The notes beneath the pieces were generated by a model. The model searched no databases. It worked only from the letters and a program-made list of their open reading frames with translations, and was not told where the DNA came from. This document shows positions 21,570 to 33,709 of a DNA stretch of 64,000 nt, piece by piece. Source of the DNA: Rugalucina vietnamica (lineage: Eukaryota; Mollusca; Bivalvia; Lucinida; Lucinidae); the NCBI GenBank assembly GCA_964017185.1, contig OZ024875.1, forward strand, positions 33,117,456-33,181,455, given 5' to 3'. The position numbers were made by a program, and so were the translations under genes. Position 1 is the stretch's first letter. Each line of letters opens with the position of its first letter.

Positions 21570-24476
21570 TTAGCATTTTGGTCTAATATCTGAAAAAGAA
21601 AAAAGAAAACATTCACAACGAGTAAGAAATGATAAAGAGTGATACATGTATATACGTAGAAACTTAACATTTCTTAGCTTTCACTATATCGGAAGACTCA
21701 AAGACTGATAAAATCGAAATGAGATCTAAATGAAAGGCCGGTTGTTACAGCGACTGCGGAGAATGTTGTTTTTCACGTTCTGCATCCAATCTTTCGAAAT
21801 TTACATTCAAGTAGTGAGAAATCAGTCAAAACATTGGCCTTCAGTGCCTCTATATACCGTAGTATACATGCTACATTTTTATAATCATGTCAAATCTACC
21901 ACGAGAGGATGGCGATAGAATCAACACATCATGGGTATATGAAACCTAATAATAAGCTTACCAAAGCCAAGCCCCACAGTGGCCGCCTTTACCCCGTACT
22001 GGTTACCCATTGTAGCGGTAATGTACCCTCCACAACCACCGCAATGCATCTCGTAGAAGAAGAAATCCTCTTCTCGGAGATAGCGGTTAGTGGGAACTAG
22101 CTCATCGTTTTGGAACCACTTCCTCATTCTGATATTGTCACCGCCACTGCAAAACATAAATACAGGAGGAAAATACACCTCAGTTCATTATGCGTGACAG
22201 CGAGAGATTCAGAACGCGTTTGTCATGTTGGATATATACTATACATGTAATAACTTGCAGCAGTGAGTTCAATTGATTTAAAAAAAGATTTGCTTAAAGA
22301 AGCTAACAATTTGTAGCGCTTTGTGGGTTGCAATTAAATTGGTGTTATACATTTTAAAAATACTTTGAAAATACTATAACATAGAACCCGAAGATAATAT
22401 ACCAGAGTGCAGAGAACATGGTTTCTCATGATGCAAGAAAAAATCTTACCCCATCCACCTGGGATGCTCAGTCACATTGCCATCATTTCCGAAGAAGGCG
22501 ATGTAGCTGTTCGGGTTGGTGTCACACTGATTGTAGAGTACGTCTTCCGTGCCGGCTCTGTAACCGACCTGTGGATTTCCTCCGGTTTTCGTCTTGAGAA
22601 GAACGAGATCCCTCGGTAGGAAACCGACATACAAGTACGGCCTCAGCGCGTCATTCATTGGTAGCTTATAACCATCGGCTTTGCTGATCTGGAAACTCAG
22701 CGCATACTGAAACTGGTATTTCGATATCTGCATCACCCTAACCTGATGCTGCCGGTCGTTATTGTACAAGACCCTGATGACAGCATGATCGCTGATCGTG
22801 TAGAGCCCTTCTAGGCTGTTCAGCTTTGAGAGCGCCCCTCTCGAGAGGAACATGTGGCCACGGGTCCCGTAGAAGTCGCAGTATACTTCTGCGACATCCT
22901 GTCCGTCGTTGATAGAGATGTTGTAGTATCCATGGCCGGTCGTAGGATCTCGCTGGCGGACTTCCAAACAGCTTTCTGTAAAAGATTTAAAGGTTTTGTT
23001 GTGTCAGGTTTTAAGTTTTATCTCTCCTCTTAATAAGGCATTATCAATATAAGGTATCGTTTAAATGCTCATGATTTGAAAGTGAAAGATTTCTACCATA
23101 GGGAATTTGGAGTTGAAATACATATCACGCTATTTTTTCAATCTGCATTATGCTGTTAATGTGCATTTGAGACTAAAAGCCAAATTCAGGGAAAATCCGC
23201 AATGAGCGGAAGCAAATACGCAGCGATGGCGGGCCAATTCGGGATTATCGTTGGGCAAAACGCATTGAGCGAAGTTATTTAATTTCATCTGAAAGACGAC
23301 AGTACTGTAACATGGGATTTTGTCCTTAAATGACATATAGTAGTAGTATTAGTGTACCGCCATTGACTTATCGGCGAACCTCGTTTCAAGGGTATTACCA
23401 TCACCAGACCCCAATGATAGAACTACAATGCCCGCCACCAACCATCACTTTAACTTATTTACTGTATTCCTATCATTGAGGCTATCATATTTTATTTTTT
23501 TTTTTTTGGAGAAGAGAAGCCAGTGCTTGCCTTATAATGCTGAGCGCCAAGCAAGGTAGCCACTGGTACAACTTCTAACATCGTATGACGCGGCCCGGGA
23601 TCGAACCCACGATCTCCCACTCCCGAAGCGGACGCTCTGACTATTACGCTATCGGGACTGGTTAAGTTTTTTTAATCATGAAGATGCACACTCGCATACG
23701 GGCGCGCTTGGTACATTTTCATACATAAAGATATGAACAGCTGCATAAAAACCAACAATCTGCATATGCGAAAACAAAGGCAGTTTCAAGTGCAGTTAAA
23801 GTGAACCTGAGAAACCATTTTTGGCTTACGATTATCACTGGCAAAGTTTATTATGGGGTTCCCTATCTCATTGGTTAAACGCTTCAAGAAAGAGGCATTA
23901 CTTACTTGGTAGGTCTGATTTTGGACACATATCTGAAAAAATAGAATAAAAATTATTTCTGTCCGTAAATAAATGACAATATAACAAATATAGTAGTTGG
24001 TACATACATGTATCGCACTATAATAACTAATTAAATCATTGCATCTTCAAAACTCACTCACAAAAAAAAAACATATGCGAGCATCAAATATATCACCATT
24101 CAACTGCATTCTTTTATTGTTTCTTAAAACAGTATTTCCCCCATTGTGATTTCACTTTGACTTTGATTGCGCCCGGATTTTAATCATATCTTGCCTTCAT
24201 TAACTGAACTTCCCAATTTATTCATGTTGTATATTTTAAGTCTATCGCTAAAACACGCTTACCATCTTTTATTTCCTGTACAATGGATTCGACGTCGTCT
24301 AGCCGAGCTTTCGTGGCGATTTGTGCGTCCGACAGATTATTATAGGCGCACAGCATTTGATTCGCACGATTTTCCAGTTTATCTATTCGCTTTCTGAGTT
24401 TCTTCCGACCTGCGCTTACGGGTTGAGCAACCAAGCAAACAATGCTGATAAGTATGCAAATGCGAAGAACATACAT
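21570..24476 (-). CDS. Secreted coiled-coil protein with fibrinogen-like opening segment, complete, 323 residues
   Basis: Five exons: 24263-24476, 23906-23932, 22450-22975, 21962-22146 and 21570-21589. All borders are AG/GT, phases agree, and they sum to 972 nt with a terminal TAA. The ATG at 24476 opens a signal peptide (MYVLRICILISIVCLV, cleavage likely after PVSA). Residues 25-70 form a charged helix with heptads (LRKRIDKLENRANQM). Exon 2 is a 27-nt microexon (MCPKSDLP). Exon 3 starts SCLEVRQRDPTTGHGYY and VYCDFYG, the shape of a fibrinogen-domain opening, but then leaves that fold: GLYTISDHAVIRVLYN, LYVGFLPRDL, NPNSYIAFFGN. Exon 4 has MHCGGCGGYITATMGNQYG; the end is DIRPKC. I recall unnamed molluscan proteins with the same C-terminal motifs but no function. 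Likely extracellular, perhaps multimeric through the helix. Confidence 0.8.
23495..23662 (-). repeat. tRNA-derived SINE with poly(A) tail
   Basis: On the minus strand: box A-like TAGCGTAATAGTCAGAGCGT, box B GGGTTCGATCCC, a body ending CAGTGGCTACCTTGCTTGGC, and a 14-nt A tail (plus-strand T run at 23493-23507). It lies in intron 2 of the secreted-protein gene. Confidence 0.75.
23749..23782 (-). repeat. Family B MITE end fragment
   Basis: AAACCAACAATCTGCATATG followed by CGAAAACAAAGG, the right-end sequence of family B. Confidence 0.55.
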
Positions 24477-24559
24477 CTGTGGAGATATAAAAATGCAATA
24501 TACGGTAAATGTACGTAAATCTTTTAACAAAAACTGTGATTGATATGCTGTGAAATTGG

Positions 24560-24962
24560 GAAGCTATCTTCAACAGTCAGCTCTTTGAAAATATCTGATG
24601 GCTTTGAAAGACACATTGTAACATCTTTGAATCATAATTCATATATACATGTATGCAAGATATATTATAAGCTTTGCAATATATCTTAAAAGTTTTGAAA
24701 ACTACCTCGTAACAATATTGAAAAATTCTTTGTAAACTTTGAAAGACATCTTATAAAGTTTGAAAGATATCCTTGAAGCTTTGCAAGATATCCTTTTAGC
24801 GCTTCGAAATGCATCTTCACTATAACATTTGAAGGTTTCTTAGAAGATTTGTAAGATATTCATATGCTTTGATAATTATCTTTAAAACTTTGAACGATAT
24901 CTAAAAGCTTTGAAGGCTGTAAGCTATGAAATATATATCTTATTAACTTTCAAAGATATCAT
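24560..24962. repeat. Degenerate minisatellite of GCTTTGAAAGATATC units
   Basis: About 14 imperfect units of 24-32 bp, each built on (C)TTTGAAAGATATCTT with drift (TTTGCAAGATATCC, TTTGAACGATATCTA). It begins about 85 bp upstream of the first coding exon of the secreted-protein gene, so it covers the promoter region. Confidence 0.55.
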
Positions 24963-25280
24963 ATCAAGGTCCAGGTGTATATGGGCTTTTCATTCAGCGC
25001 CCCAGCAAAACGATAATTGAAAAGATGGTGACATGTGCAGAAACTATGGCAAAATCACAGCATGACTTTTATCCGGACAATATAAGCAATTGGCTGTTTT
25101 AATTACTCTTTTTGATATTTTTGTAATAAATTGATCAGTTGTGACAACTGTGAAACAAAAATGGAAGAAAATTACACAGAGCTCTTAATCGCAATTTTCC
25201 ACTTTTATTTCAACATTTTGCTATTGAATTCTGCCAAATGATAAATGGCCAGCGAATTTGAATGATAATAATATATTCCC

Positions 25281-25327
<47 letters not shown>

Positions 25328-26681
25328 CACTTAAAGTATGATGTGGAACTATATTCTATCGTTATGTTAGAGTTTAAGTACCGAGTAGAAAAAATTAAGT
25401 AAAATAAAGCGAGTCAAAGACGAGCTGTTTTTACTTTTTTTCTACGAGGTCTTTAACTAACTTGCGGTATGACAGACCATCAGTTGACAGTTCTTTATTG
25501 TTACTTCCAATATCAAGAAGTTACAGTACAGTTTTCATTCCGCCTCCTTCCTGAGTATTAATATGTAGGCCCGCCTCCCTAGCTATTCACTTGTATTGGA
25601 TTTAATGTTACAAAAACTTCAAAGGAAAGACAGAAAGTCATACTACAAATACATATACTGGTAACTTGGATCTTTTTTTTTTTCTCTGAAGCGAAACCTG
25701 CATATTGCTATTCTGACACCGTTTATAGTTCATTTCAGAAACACGAGTTATGCTTTGGACGCTGCCAGTTGCAGTTTCACTGTTATATCTCAAAATATAT
25801 GGTCCATTAGGTGATATGTAAAAGCAAACATAAATGCACAGAGAATATACCAACATGCTAAGAAAAATGAAGCATATTTATCTTTCATCGGATCTTACGT
25901 TTGATGAAATTTGATTTTTTCCATATTACTGCTCAATTGGATGAAAAGGTACAAGTAGGCAACGACCAGGAAAAGGCGCAATCAGAAATAGATTCCCACT
26001 CCAAAAACTGCAACTGGTGTTTAATTTAAGTCACACTTTATTGTTTCGTTATACTGACTAGTATGCCATCTGGGTGCATATTTACATGCATTGTATCACG
26101 TTTATTTTGAATGATAAATGGTACAGGGGCATGAATGTTTTTCCATAGCCGGTCTACCCGGTTAAGCAGTAGTCTGAAAGGGGTTGCCGGAAACAGGCCA
26201 GTAGATAAAGTGCATGTGGCTTATGGAACAGGTGGTTGATGCATATGACGCATAGCTGTCTTGAAACCATGTTTGGCCAATGAATTTTCGTTTGCATTCT
26301 GATGCATTGGTTTAAATACACACACGTTTTATCTATCAATAAACATAATAAATTATACGTTTACAGATATAAATGCACAAACAATACAAATACATGCAGA
26401 ACTTGAACGGAAGCTACAATAATTTATTGAGCCCACCTCCCCTGATCAATTGCATATTCGTGATTAACTGCTCTATCAGATTTTTTTTGTCGGTACAGAA
26501 AATAAATTATCTCCATTGCAGTAAAATAAAAATGATTTCAAAGTCTCTCCACTGTTTTTTAATCATTTATACTAAACCATGCTTAATCCTGAGATTGATC
26601 AAATATTGTAAATTGTTTTCATTCTTTATTCATATTTCAGTATTGCACCTAAAATGCGCTCCTACACCAGAAAATGCCATC
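24963..26681. other. No gene seen; ATT microsatellite and a retroelement 3' fragment
   Basis: (ATT)n at 25283-25325. At 25940-26010 GTACAAGTAGGCAACG and GATTCCCACTCCAAAAAC match the 3' end of the RT-associated element at 36715. Otherwise AT-rich and featureless. Confidence 0.5.
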
Positions 26682-26848
26682 CACCATTTTTGCATTATCC
26701 GCTGGTTCCCAGCTTTAGAAAAATCAATATTGGAAAAACAGGTAACCAGAACCCCCCTGACCTTTGAGGTCAGGGGGGTTCTGGTTACCTGTTTTTCCAG
26801 TATTGATTTTTTGTAAGCAGGAAACCAGCCAATAATGCAAAAATGGTG
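26682..26848. mobile_element. Long hairpin element, 167 bp
   Basis: The arms pair almost end to end: AACAGGTAACCAGAACCCCC with its complement around the loop CCTTTGAGG, extended by CACCATTTTTGCATTAT and its complement at the tips. The centre is perfect for about 45 bp per arm. No coding frame. Confidence 0.65.
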
Positions 26849-27598
26849 AATAATGTATTGATAAAAGGTGAAGTGAACTGTTTTGACGTCAGATTTGGGT
26901 ATTAATGAATTTCACAATTTACTCCAAAGGCAGCCATATCTTTCTTGTTAAAAAGAATGAAATACTTTTGTTTCATTACCATGACACAATAAGAAACATA
27001 AAAATAAAAAAAAAAATGCACTTTTTGTCATTTTCAACGTTGAACCACATGCGTTTTGAATGCAGCTTCAGTTTGGAACTGTCGTATAAAAATTCTTAAG
27101 GACTGGAATTTGTTTTTGATGAGCAAGTTCCTATGTTGTCATTTCATTGTTTCTAAATCACTTTTATTTTTATTTTGCCGTGAATCTGAACCAGTGTCTT
27201 AGTCTCTCCAAGTTTTCGACCTTCTTAATTAAAATCAAATAAAAGAACCATTGTCTAAGTATCTCCCAGTTTTCGACCTTCTTAATCAAAGTTGAATAAA
27301 AGAAAACATTTCAATAATTAATCAAATAATTTAAAACAAAACGCGATATGCATATTTATGCAAGCTTGTAATAGTTACAAAAGCAGGAATTTCCCTTAAA
27401 AATGAAAATAATTCTTACCTTTATTTTTTGTGAGCACAAGTAAGAAATAGTTATGTCAGTTATGTTTCGAACAGATCCAGATCTGAGAGAGCGGGCAATG
27501 CCTAGCTTATTTAATATTTCTTAAAGAAAAGGAAAGCTGTTGCAGACAGTTAACGTCAATGAGGGTTGTTCAAGATTTTTCTATTCAGCTGATGTAAT

Positions 27599-27649
<51 letters not shown>

Positions 27650-28480
27650 ATATGGACGTGTATGGATCTTTCATGCTAAATGAGTCCCATTAGTGAAAGA
27701 TGCTTATATTATGAAATGCCATAGCAAAGCATAAATTTTACTATGATTTGGGGACATCAATTGCACATTTTACACACTCCTTTATTTAAATAAACGTAGG
27801 GTAGAACAGAAGGTCCAGAAATTGATACAATTTTCGAACTGAATCATAAACATTTTGTCAGATCTTCTTCATGAGTGTCTTAATTTCATTATTGTATTTT
27901 ACAAAAGTTTCAAACATTTTTACTTTAAAAAATAGCCCGGGTATGGCACTAAAGCAAAATATGTGATTTTTTCTTGTTTTATTTGAAGTATCACAACACA
28001 CATATAGATCATCTAAAATGAGTGACGAGTAAGGTTGACATAAGAGGTTACCATGTTTATCATGTTTGGACAAATTAGTAAATTAATATGAGTAATAGTG
28101 GAGTTTTCAACTACATTTTACATAAATCTGGACATTTTCTATCAAAACAGTTGAAAACAGTGAGATGATACTGTCTTAAAGTCAATATATTAAGCTACTG
28201 CTTTATGAAAGAATATCTTAGACATTTGATCAAATAACTGAATTATCAGCTTATAAACTTTATCAATAAATGCTTTGACAACCTAGCCGAGACAACATAT
28301 TTCCAATAAATAAGGTACATATACCGTAGTTACATATCCGATCTTTATTGGATCCGAGAGAAATGTAAAAATAAGCAATGCTCAGGACTTGGTGTAATTG
28401 GAAGCAAAATCCCACCCTAAATTCCAGGTGGAAAAACAAAAGGACGATTAGATCTAGGTACTGAAACAAACAGAACAAAT
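26849..28480. other. No gene seen; TC microsatellite
   Basis: A (TC)n run spans 27601-27646. CTCCAAGTTTTCGACCTTCT is directly repeated nearby (27206-27299). No domain-like frame. Confidence 0.4.
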
Positions 28481-28714
28481 GAGCCACCTCGTGGGAAAAC
28501 CAACAATGTGGTTTCCGAACAGGTCCGACACAAATCCGGCTGTACAATCACAGAAGCAGGCTAGAAGCTTGAAATTTCGGATTTGAGAAGAAGAGGAATT
28601 GTACTATCCGTGTAGTGAAAACAAAGGCGCTGATCAGCTTCGCGGTTACCGCGAAGCTGATCTGCGTCTTTGTTTTCGCATATGCAGATTGTTGGTTTTC
28701 CCATGAGGCGGCTC
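28481..28714 (+). mobile_element. Family B MITE, full-length 234 bp
   Basis: Inverted ends GAGCCACCTCGTGGGAAAAC and GTTTTCCCATGAGGCGGCTC. The central palindrome is GATCAGCTTCGCGGTTACCG with its complement. This copy has the intact site into which the hAT-like element inserted in the copy at 8631. Confidence 0.85.
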
Positions 28715-28896
28715 AAATGGTAAAACCAGAGTGAGCAGCTATTTCCTTATGGGGACCACTCAGTTACCTGAACTTAGAATCCATGATATTTCTGTTTTGT
28801 AGACATCATGAAAAACATTAGAAAAAATGTGGAAATGTGAATACGCATAGATATGCAAAGGAGAAAAGAAGCAGTACGACCAACGAATGGGAGTCT

Positions 28897-29128
28897 CATT
28901 ACGAAAACGCGACCATGTTTTATACAGATTTTTTTCCGAAGCAATAAAAATTGAAAATTTTCATTAGCAAAATTTAGATATCTTTAACATTTTAGCTCAA
29001 AACATACACGTACATTGTGGGTACACGGTTCTAACGAGTACCCTAAATGTTCAAAAATAAGAAAATAAGGTATACCCCTGCAAACCCAGTTTAGGGGATA
29101 TATATTGCAAGGACATGTTTTCCTGATG
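28897..29128 (-). mobile_element. Family A MITE, copy 5
   Basis: CATTACGAAAACGCGACCATG at the left, GGACATGTTTTCCTGATG at the right, and AACATACACGTACATTGTGG in the middle. Confidence 0.75.
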
Positions 29129-30081
29129 TGTCATAATGTAGACCGGAGAGCGCGTGACCTAGAGATCTCGAATCGAAATGTGAAAAAGACGTGCATATGA
29201 CCTGAAAGTTTCCATTGATAATTAATTAGTTTAACATCTGTTTAGTTCTGAATTAACAGTAATTAATATTTTGTAGAGAGATTTAAACGCCTTTTAAACA
29301 TAATTTATGGCAAAATCAACCAAATGACTTTTGTATCCCGCCAGGACTCGTGACAGCGATATCGTACATACAGCCTTATCATCTTGTATTTTACTATTTC
29401 ATTTGGCCATTTTGTAGTAACTAAACCGACTCGCAGATAGAATTCTATTCTGCGCTACACTCTTGCAGGTTTCCTGATCATTTCTTGAGACATAGCATCT
29501 GAGGTGAAATCTTTGTGGGGTGTTTGTGGGAGAATGCCCTGAGATTGGAAAGCTAAACCAAGAGAAGATACAATTTAGACAGTGCATGTTTATGTTAGTT
29601 ATCACTGTTGTTTGTATCTTCTATGAGACTGTTCAAGACTGATTCGTGTCCGAAAAACATGTTTGAGATTTTCCGAGTTTATGCAAGACATAAATGCCTC
29701 TGCCCAATTAGAATCATTTATTTTGTAATAAAGAATTTGTATTTGCATTTGCATTACAAGTAAACACGCTTCGAAGAGCATTGTCCAGTAAGTAACAGTG
29801 TAGGTTCACAAATTGGCCCTCGTCTTTAATTTGCTCTAGCATTTGCAATTTTGTGACAATGCTTGTAAACTATGATTAACTCAGTCCACAAATTCGCCAA
29901 TATTTGTTTTCTTTATGTACCTTTTACCTTATTTTAAAGGCACAGATGGAGGTTCACTTTCTCCGAACACAGCTCTCTTAGGTAACAGTTTGTATCCAAT
30001 TAACAAGTGAAAGGGCCCCCTAAATCGTTCCGACGTAATGTGCACTACAGGTGTCCATTAACAGAAATTTATGGGACATAG
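29129..30081. other. No gene seen beyond a candidate terminal exon
   Basis: AT-rich. The only item with any support is the possible last exon at 29478-29538. Confidence 0.35.
29478..29538 (-). CDS. Candidate last exon of the DSL/EGF gene (cytoplasmic tail)
   Basis: A splice acceptor TTTCCAATCTCAG precedes a segment that continues the transmembrane exon in phase (2-out, 1-nt fill), reading AFSHKHPTKISPQMLCLKK then TGA. It would give a short basic tail. No family similarity supports it, and any acceptor in this AT-rich intron could do the same by chance. Confidence 0.25.
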
Positions 30082-30148
30082 GCAAACAGTATAGCCCCAG
30101 ATGTGCCGCCGCTGAACGCGGCGTCCCATGTGGGGCTTTTCTGTTTGC
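30082..30148. repeat. GC-rich stem-loop
   Basis: GCAAACAG, AGCCCCA, CATG and GCCGC pair in series with GCGGC, CATG, TGGGGCT and CTGTTTGC around a short loop. The stem is about 30 bp in a 67-nt span and is GC-rich in an AT-rich neighbourhood. A small MITE or a structured RNA are both possible. Confidence 0.5.
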
Positions 30149-30464
30149 TTAGAGGAATTTCATCGAGAAATGGAATAAAATATCAAAATCACTTCTGATG
30201 CCCCTTAAAATGACAATGGACACGCCCAAATGATAATGATGATTGATGAGAAAGTCGATTTGTCATATATGGGTTAAGCCTGAGTCTGTGTTTGATACAA
30301 AGAGTCATATGTAGGGTTTGCTATCACAACTCGTTCTTTTCCGTCCATGTTAAACATAATTTCTGGCTGCACAAAAGAATCTTGTGGAATATCTTGTTCT
30401 CCGTTTTGATACTTATAATTCTTTCTTCGTCTGAAATTAAAATAGACATTCTATGTAGTATTAC

Positions 30465-30978
30465 TGTGACGGGATAGCCTCCCTTGGAAAAATACGTTAG
30501 TGCAACGTATTAGCGGCATATTGAGTGCTTGTTATATGCAAAGTCTAAACTCGAAACTTTGTGAATCGAGTAAGTGTTGAGTATATAGCGCAGTAAACCA
30601 CCCTTGGTGGATGAGCATGCTTTTCCACCGACGGGGTTTGCTGTGGCTTGGCTCGGCTGTTCGTTACATTTGGTGGCAGCGGTGGGATGATGACAACTGC
30701 CAGACCGGAGTTGCCTTACCCATGTAGTCCCCAGGCCAAGACTCGGGACGAGTCTTCTCGGAGGGGGAAGTAATGTGACGGGATAGCCTCCCTTGGAAAA
30801 AATACGTTAGTGCAACGTATTAGCGGCATATTGAGTGCTTGTTATATGCAAAGTCTAAACTCGAAACTTTGTGAATCGAGTAAGTGTTGAGTATATAGCG
30901 CAGTAAACCATCCTTCGTGGATGAGCATGCTTTTCCACCGACGGGGTTTGCTGTGGCTTGGCTCGGCTGTTCGTTACA
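30465..30978 (+). mobile_element. Miniature LTR retroelement (TRIM-like), copy 1
   Basis: ATTAC is duplicated at 30460-30464 and 30979-30983. LTR 30465-30668 (204 bp) and 30774-30978 (205 bp) begin TGTGACGGGATAG and end GCTGTTCGTTACA; they differ by one indel and two substitutions. The internal part (30669-30773, 105 bp) has a primer-binding site TGGTGGCAGCGGTGGGAT 2 nt after the LTR, whose complement ends GCTGCCACCA as a tRNA-Leu 3' end does. A stem-loop AAGACTCGGGACGAGTCTT (30738-30756) and a polypurine tract GGAGGGGGAAG (30760-30770) follow. There is no gag or pol. It must rely on an autonomous Ty3/gypsy-like partner. A TATATAG in the LTR may be the promoter. Confidence 0.9.
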
Positions 30979-31262
30979 ATTACGTTAAAACAATAAATCT
31001 TCAAATGATATTGTTTCTCAAAATTCATACCCTTCATCCAAACAACCATGCATTTATATATAATTCTTATTTGTAAATACTCCTAAAATCTAGGTACGTG
31101 TCTTCCTCTGACACCCACTACCTATATATGTATAAGTAATTAGTACAAGTGTTTAATTTTACTAAAATTAAAATTAATTTTCATATTAAATAATGTAACC
31201 AACTACGACACTGAAAGAATGATTGAATATTTATTAAAAGTATTGTCTGTTCTGGCTAAAGC

Positions 31263-31326
31263 CAAATAAAAGAATTTGGTTGCTTGTGTTTTATTATAAA
31301 CACAAGCAACCAAAATCTTTTATTTG
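31263..31326. repeat. Short perfect-arm hairpin abutting family B MITE
   Basis: CAAATAAAAGAATTTGGTTG and GCTTGTGTTT pair with their complements around TATTAT. Its right edge meets the MITE start at 31326. Confidence 0.6.
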
Positions 31327-31559
31327 AGCCTCCTCATGAGAAAACCAACAATCTGCATATGCGAAAACAAAGACGCAGATCAGCTTCGCGGTAACCGCGA
31401 AGCTGATCAGCGCCTTTGTTTTCGCTACTCGGATAGTACAATTCCTCTTCTACTTATAGCCAAAATTTCAAGCCTCTAGCCTGCTTCTGTTACTGTACAG
31501 GTCGGTTTGTGTCGGACCTGTTCGGAAACCACATTGTTGGTGTTCCCACGAGGTGGCTC
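31326..31559 (-). mobile_element. Family B MITE, full-length 234 bp, next to a splice donor
   Basis: Ends GAGCCTCCTCATGAGAAAAC and ACGAGGTGGCTC, with the central palindrome GATCAGCTTCGCGGTAACCG. It lies 13 bp inside the intron after the transmembrane exon (31573-31664). Confidence 0.85.
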
Positions 31560-31572
31560 AATTTTAATATAC

Positions 31573-33674
31573 CTGTATATTAATGATCCTATGACTATTA
31601 TTATGACCAGAACAACAGCACCAGCTGTACCCCCAACTATTGGCATGTGGCTACTTATCCATGACTGAAATTGAAACAAAATTAATGGTTGCATGATTGT
31701 ATGTGAACTGTTTCACAACCAAACAGATTATTTGTAAGCACGCCTGTGTCCACAGAATGTACCCCTGTTGTAGAGTATTGCGTCATACAGTTCCAAATGA
31801 TTTGACAGGAATTCTCAAAATGAGGTACCAAGTTCAAAAGTAGTATACCTTCAATTATTGTAGGTCTTATTAAAAAAACAGAACTTCCTATAATTTGCAA
31901 CTGGACTCTGAAAAAGCACAACTGAGAGTTCTTATGGCCATGAAATATAAAAGACTTAAGGGAAATCCTGAATGTATTGCGTGTATATATCTATGAAACA
32001 TGGCAAATTAAAAACAGAAGTTTGTTGTTTAAGTATCTACCAAGTTTCAAAAATGAGAAAATAAGGCTGACTGTGAATTAACTATAATACATAATTCAAG
32101 CAAGTGTTTTTCAAAAATAAATCACAAGACAGCCAAACATTTTGACAGTTTTTATTTTCATTTACAATAATACATTTACAGACAACGCAAAAATGTCGGT
32201 AATAATTATTACCTTTGTTTTAGGCTCTGGTGCGAGCTGCTTGAGAGGCTGTGGAAAATACTGCAAAAGTTTCTCATCTGAAAGCGTCCGAATCGCCGAG
32301 TTGATTTCTTCATTGGTGAGATGGTGTCCGTCGCACTGTGCGTGGAACTCTACTGTCTTAGGACTGTTAGAAAATAGTAAGTTTAATGAAATTAATCAAA
32401 AAGAACTATGGTTCAGGTAGACGCCAAAGTGGGATCATTTTAATATCTTCAGCATATGCCTTCTATATTAGTTTACACACGTACAATTTTTGAAAGTTGA
32501 AAATATGCAAATTAAGCAATCATAACACACACAATGCCAGGAACACTGCTTCTTCAGAGAAACTAGTGCTGAATATTATGCATAGAACAATTGATTTTAG
32601 ACCAATTAATCATGAAATCATGAACGCGTATCGTTTCTTACTTTGATATTGAGTTGTCAACTAAAGACACATAAACGTTTGAGGAGTCATGGCAATTCAG
32701 AAGTTTTAGTATATCATGTATCCCATTCCTGACAGCTGGTAAATCTGTAGAAGCAACTGGGTTGGCAAACTGTAGTGAGAACACATCTGTGAGGGAAACA
32801 ATGTATGTAATAAATATTAGGAAGATCCACAGGATAAAACAATAAGGCACCTCCTTAGCACCTAGTGAAAAAAGGTTTAGTATTGCCAATTCTATTTCTT
32901 ATAAATATCTTCACAATCTTAAAGGAACTCAGTTTTACTTTTATTTAGGAATCATTAGAAACAGAAAAGCTACATAAATTCGATGAATGGGAACAGAAAT
33001 AAACAATCATCTAAATCAGACTGGGGCAACATTAGGTAGCAAAGTAATGCATAAATTGATTTGTAGAATTGGCATTAGCACTGACATGAGATAATTTATG
33101 AAAACAATGCATTGACATTAGCATTATTTGGCAAAATAATGCATATGCAGTGGTAATCTAATGCTAATGCATAAGCAAAATTTGCAAAAGTAATGCATTA
33201 GAATTAGCAAATGTTCCAATGCCAAAATTAATATTAGCATTGGGATTAGCATTAGTTGAGAAACGGCTAATGCATTGCTAATGCGTTGGCATTAGTTTAA
33301 TGCATTTTCCAAGCCTGATCTAAATAATAAATTAATTGACAATTTATTCGGCACACCGACATTGTGAATGTATCTCTTCTTCAACTGAGATTTTTTTTTA
33401 TTAATTCTTAGTCTAATATTATAGTATCAATTTGAACAATTGATAACATACATGTACATGTAAATGATTGTCTAACATTTTTCTTACCAACACTCAGTGG
33501 GACAGTGCTGGATGGTGGCATTGTCGTTGTGGACTCGAACTGAGTGGTCCTTACACTTGATGATAACGATGTCTTCATTGTAGATAAAGACAATGATGAT
33601 GTTGATCCAGTTGTCGTCGTTCGAGTACTAGTTGCTGTTGGCAAAGTTGTTGTTGTTGTTGTTGTTGTTGTTGT

Positions 33675-33709
<35 letters not shown>

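Noticed and set aside
23585-23662. tRNA gene
   Set aside because: Box A and box B are present but the acceptor and anticodon stems do not pair, and a SINE body with an A tail follows. It is a SINE head.
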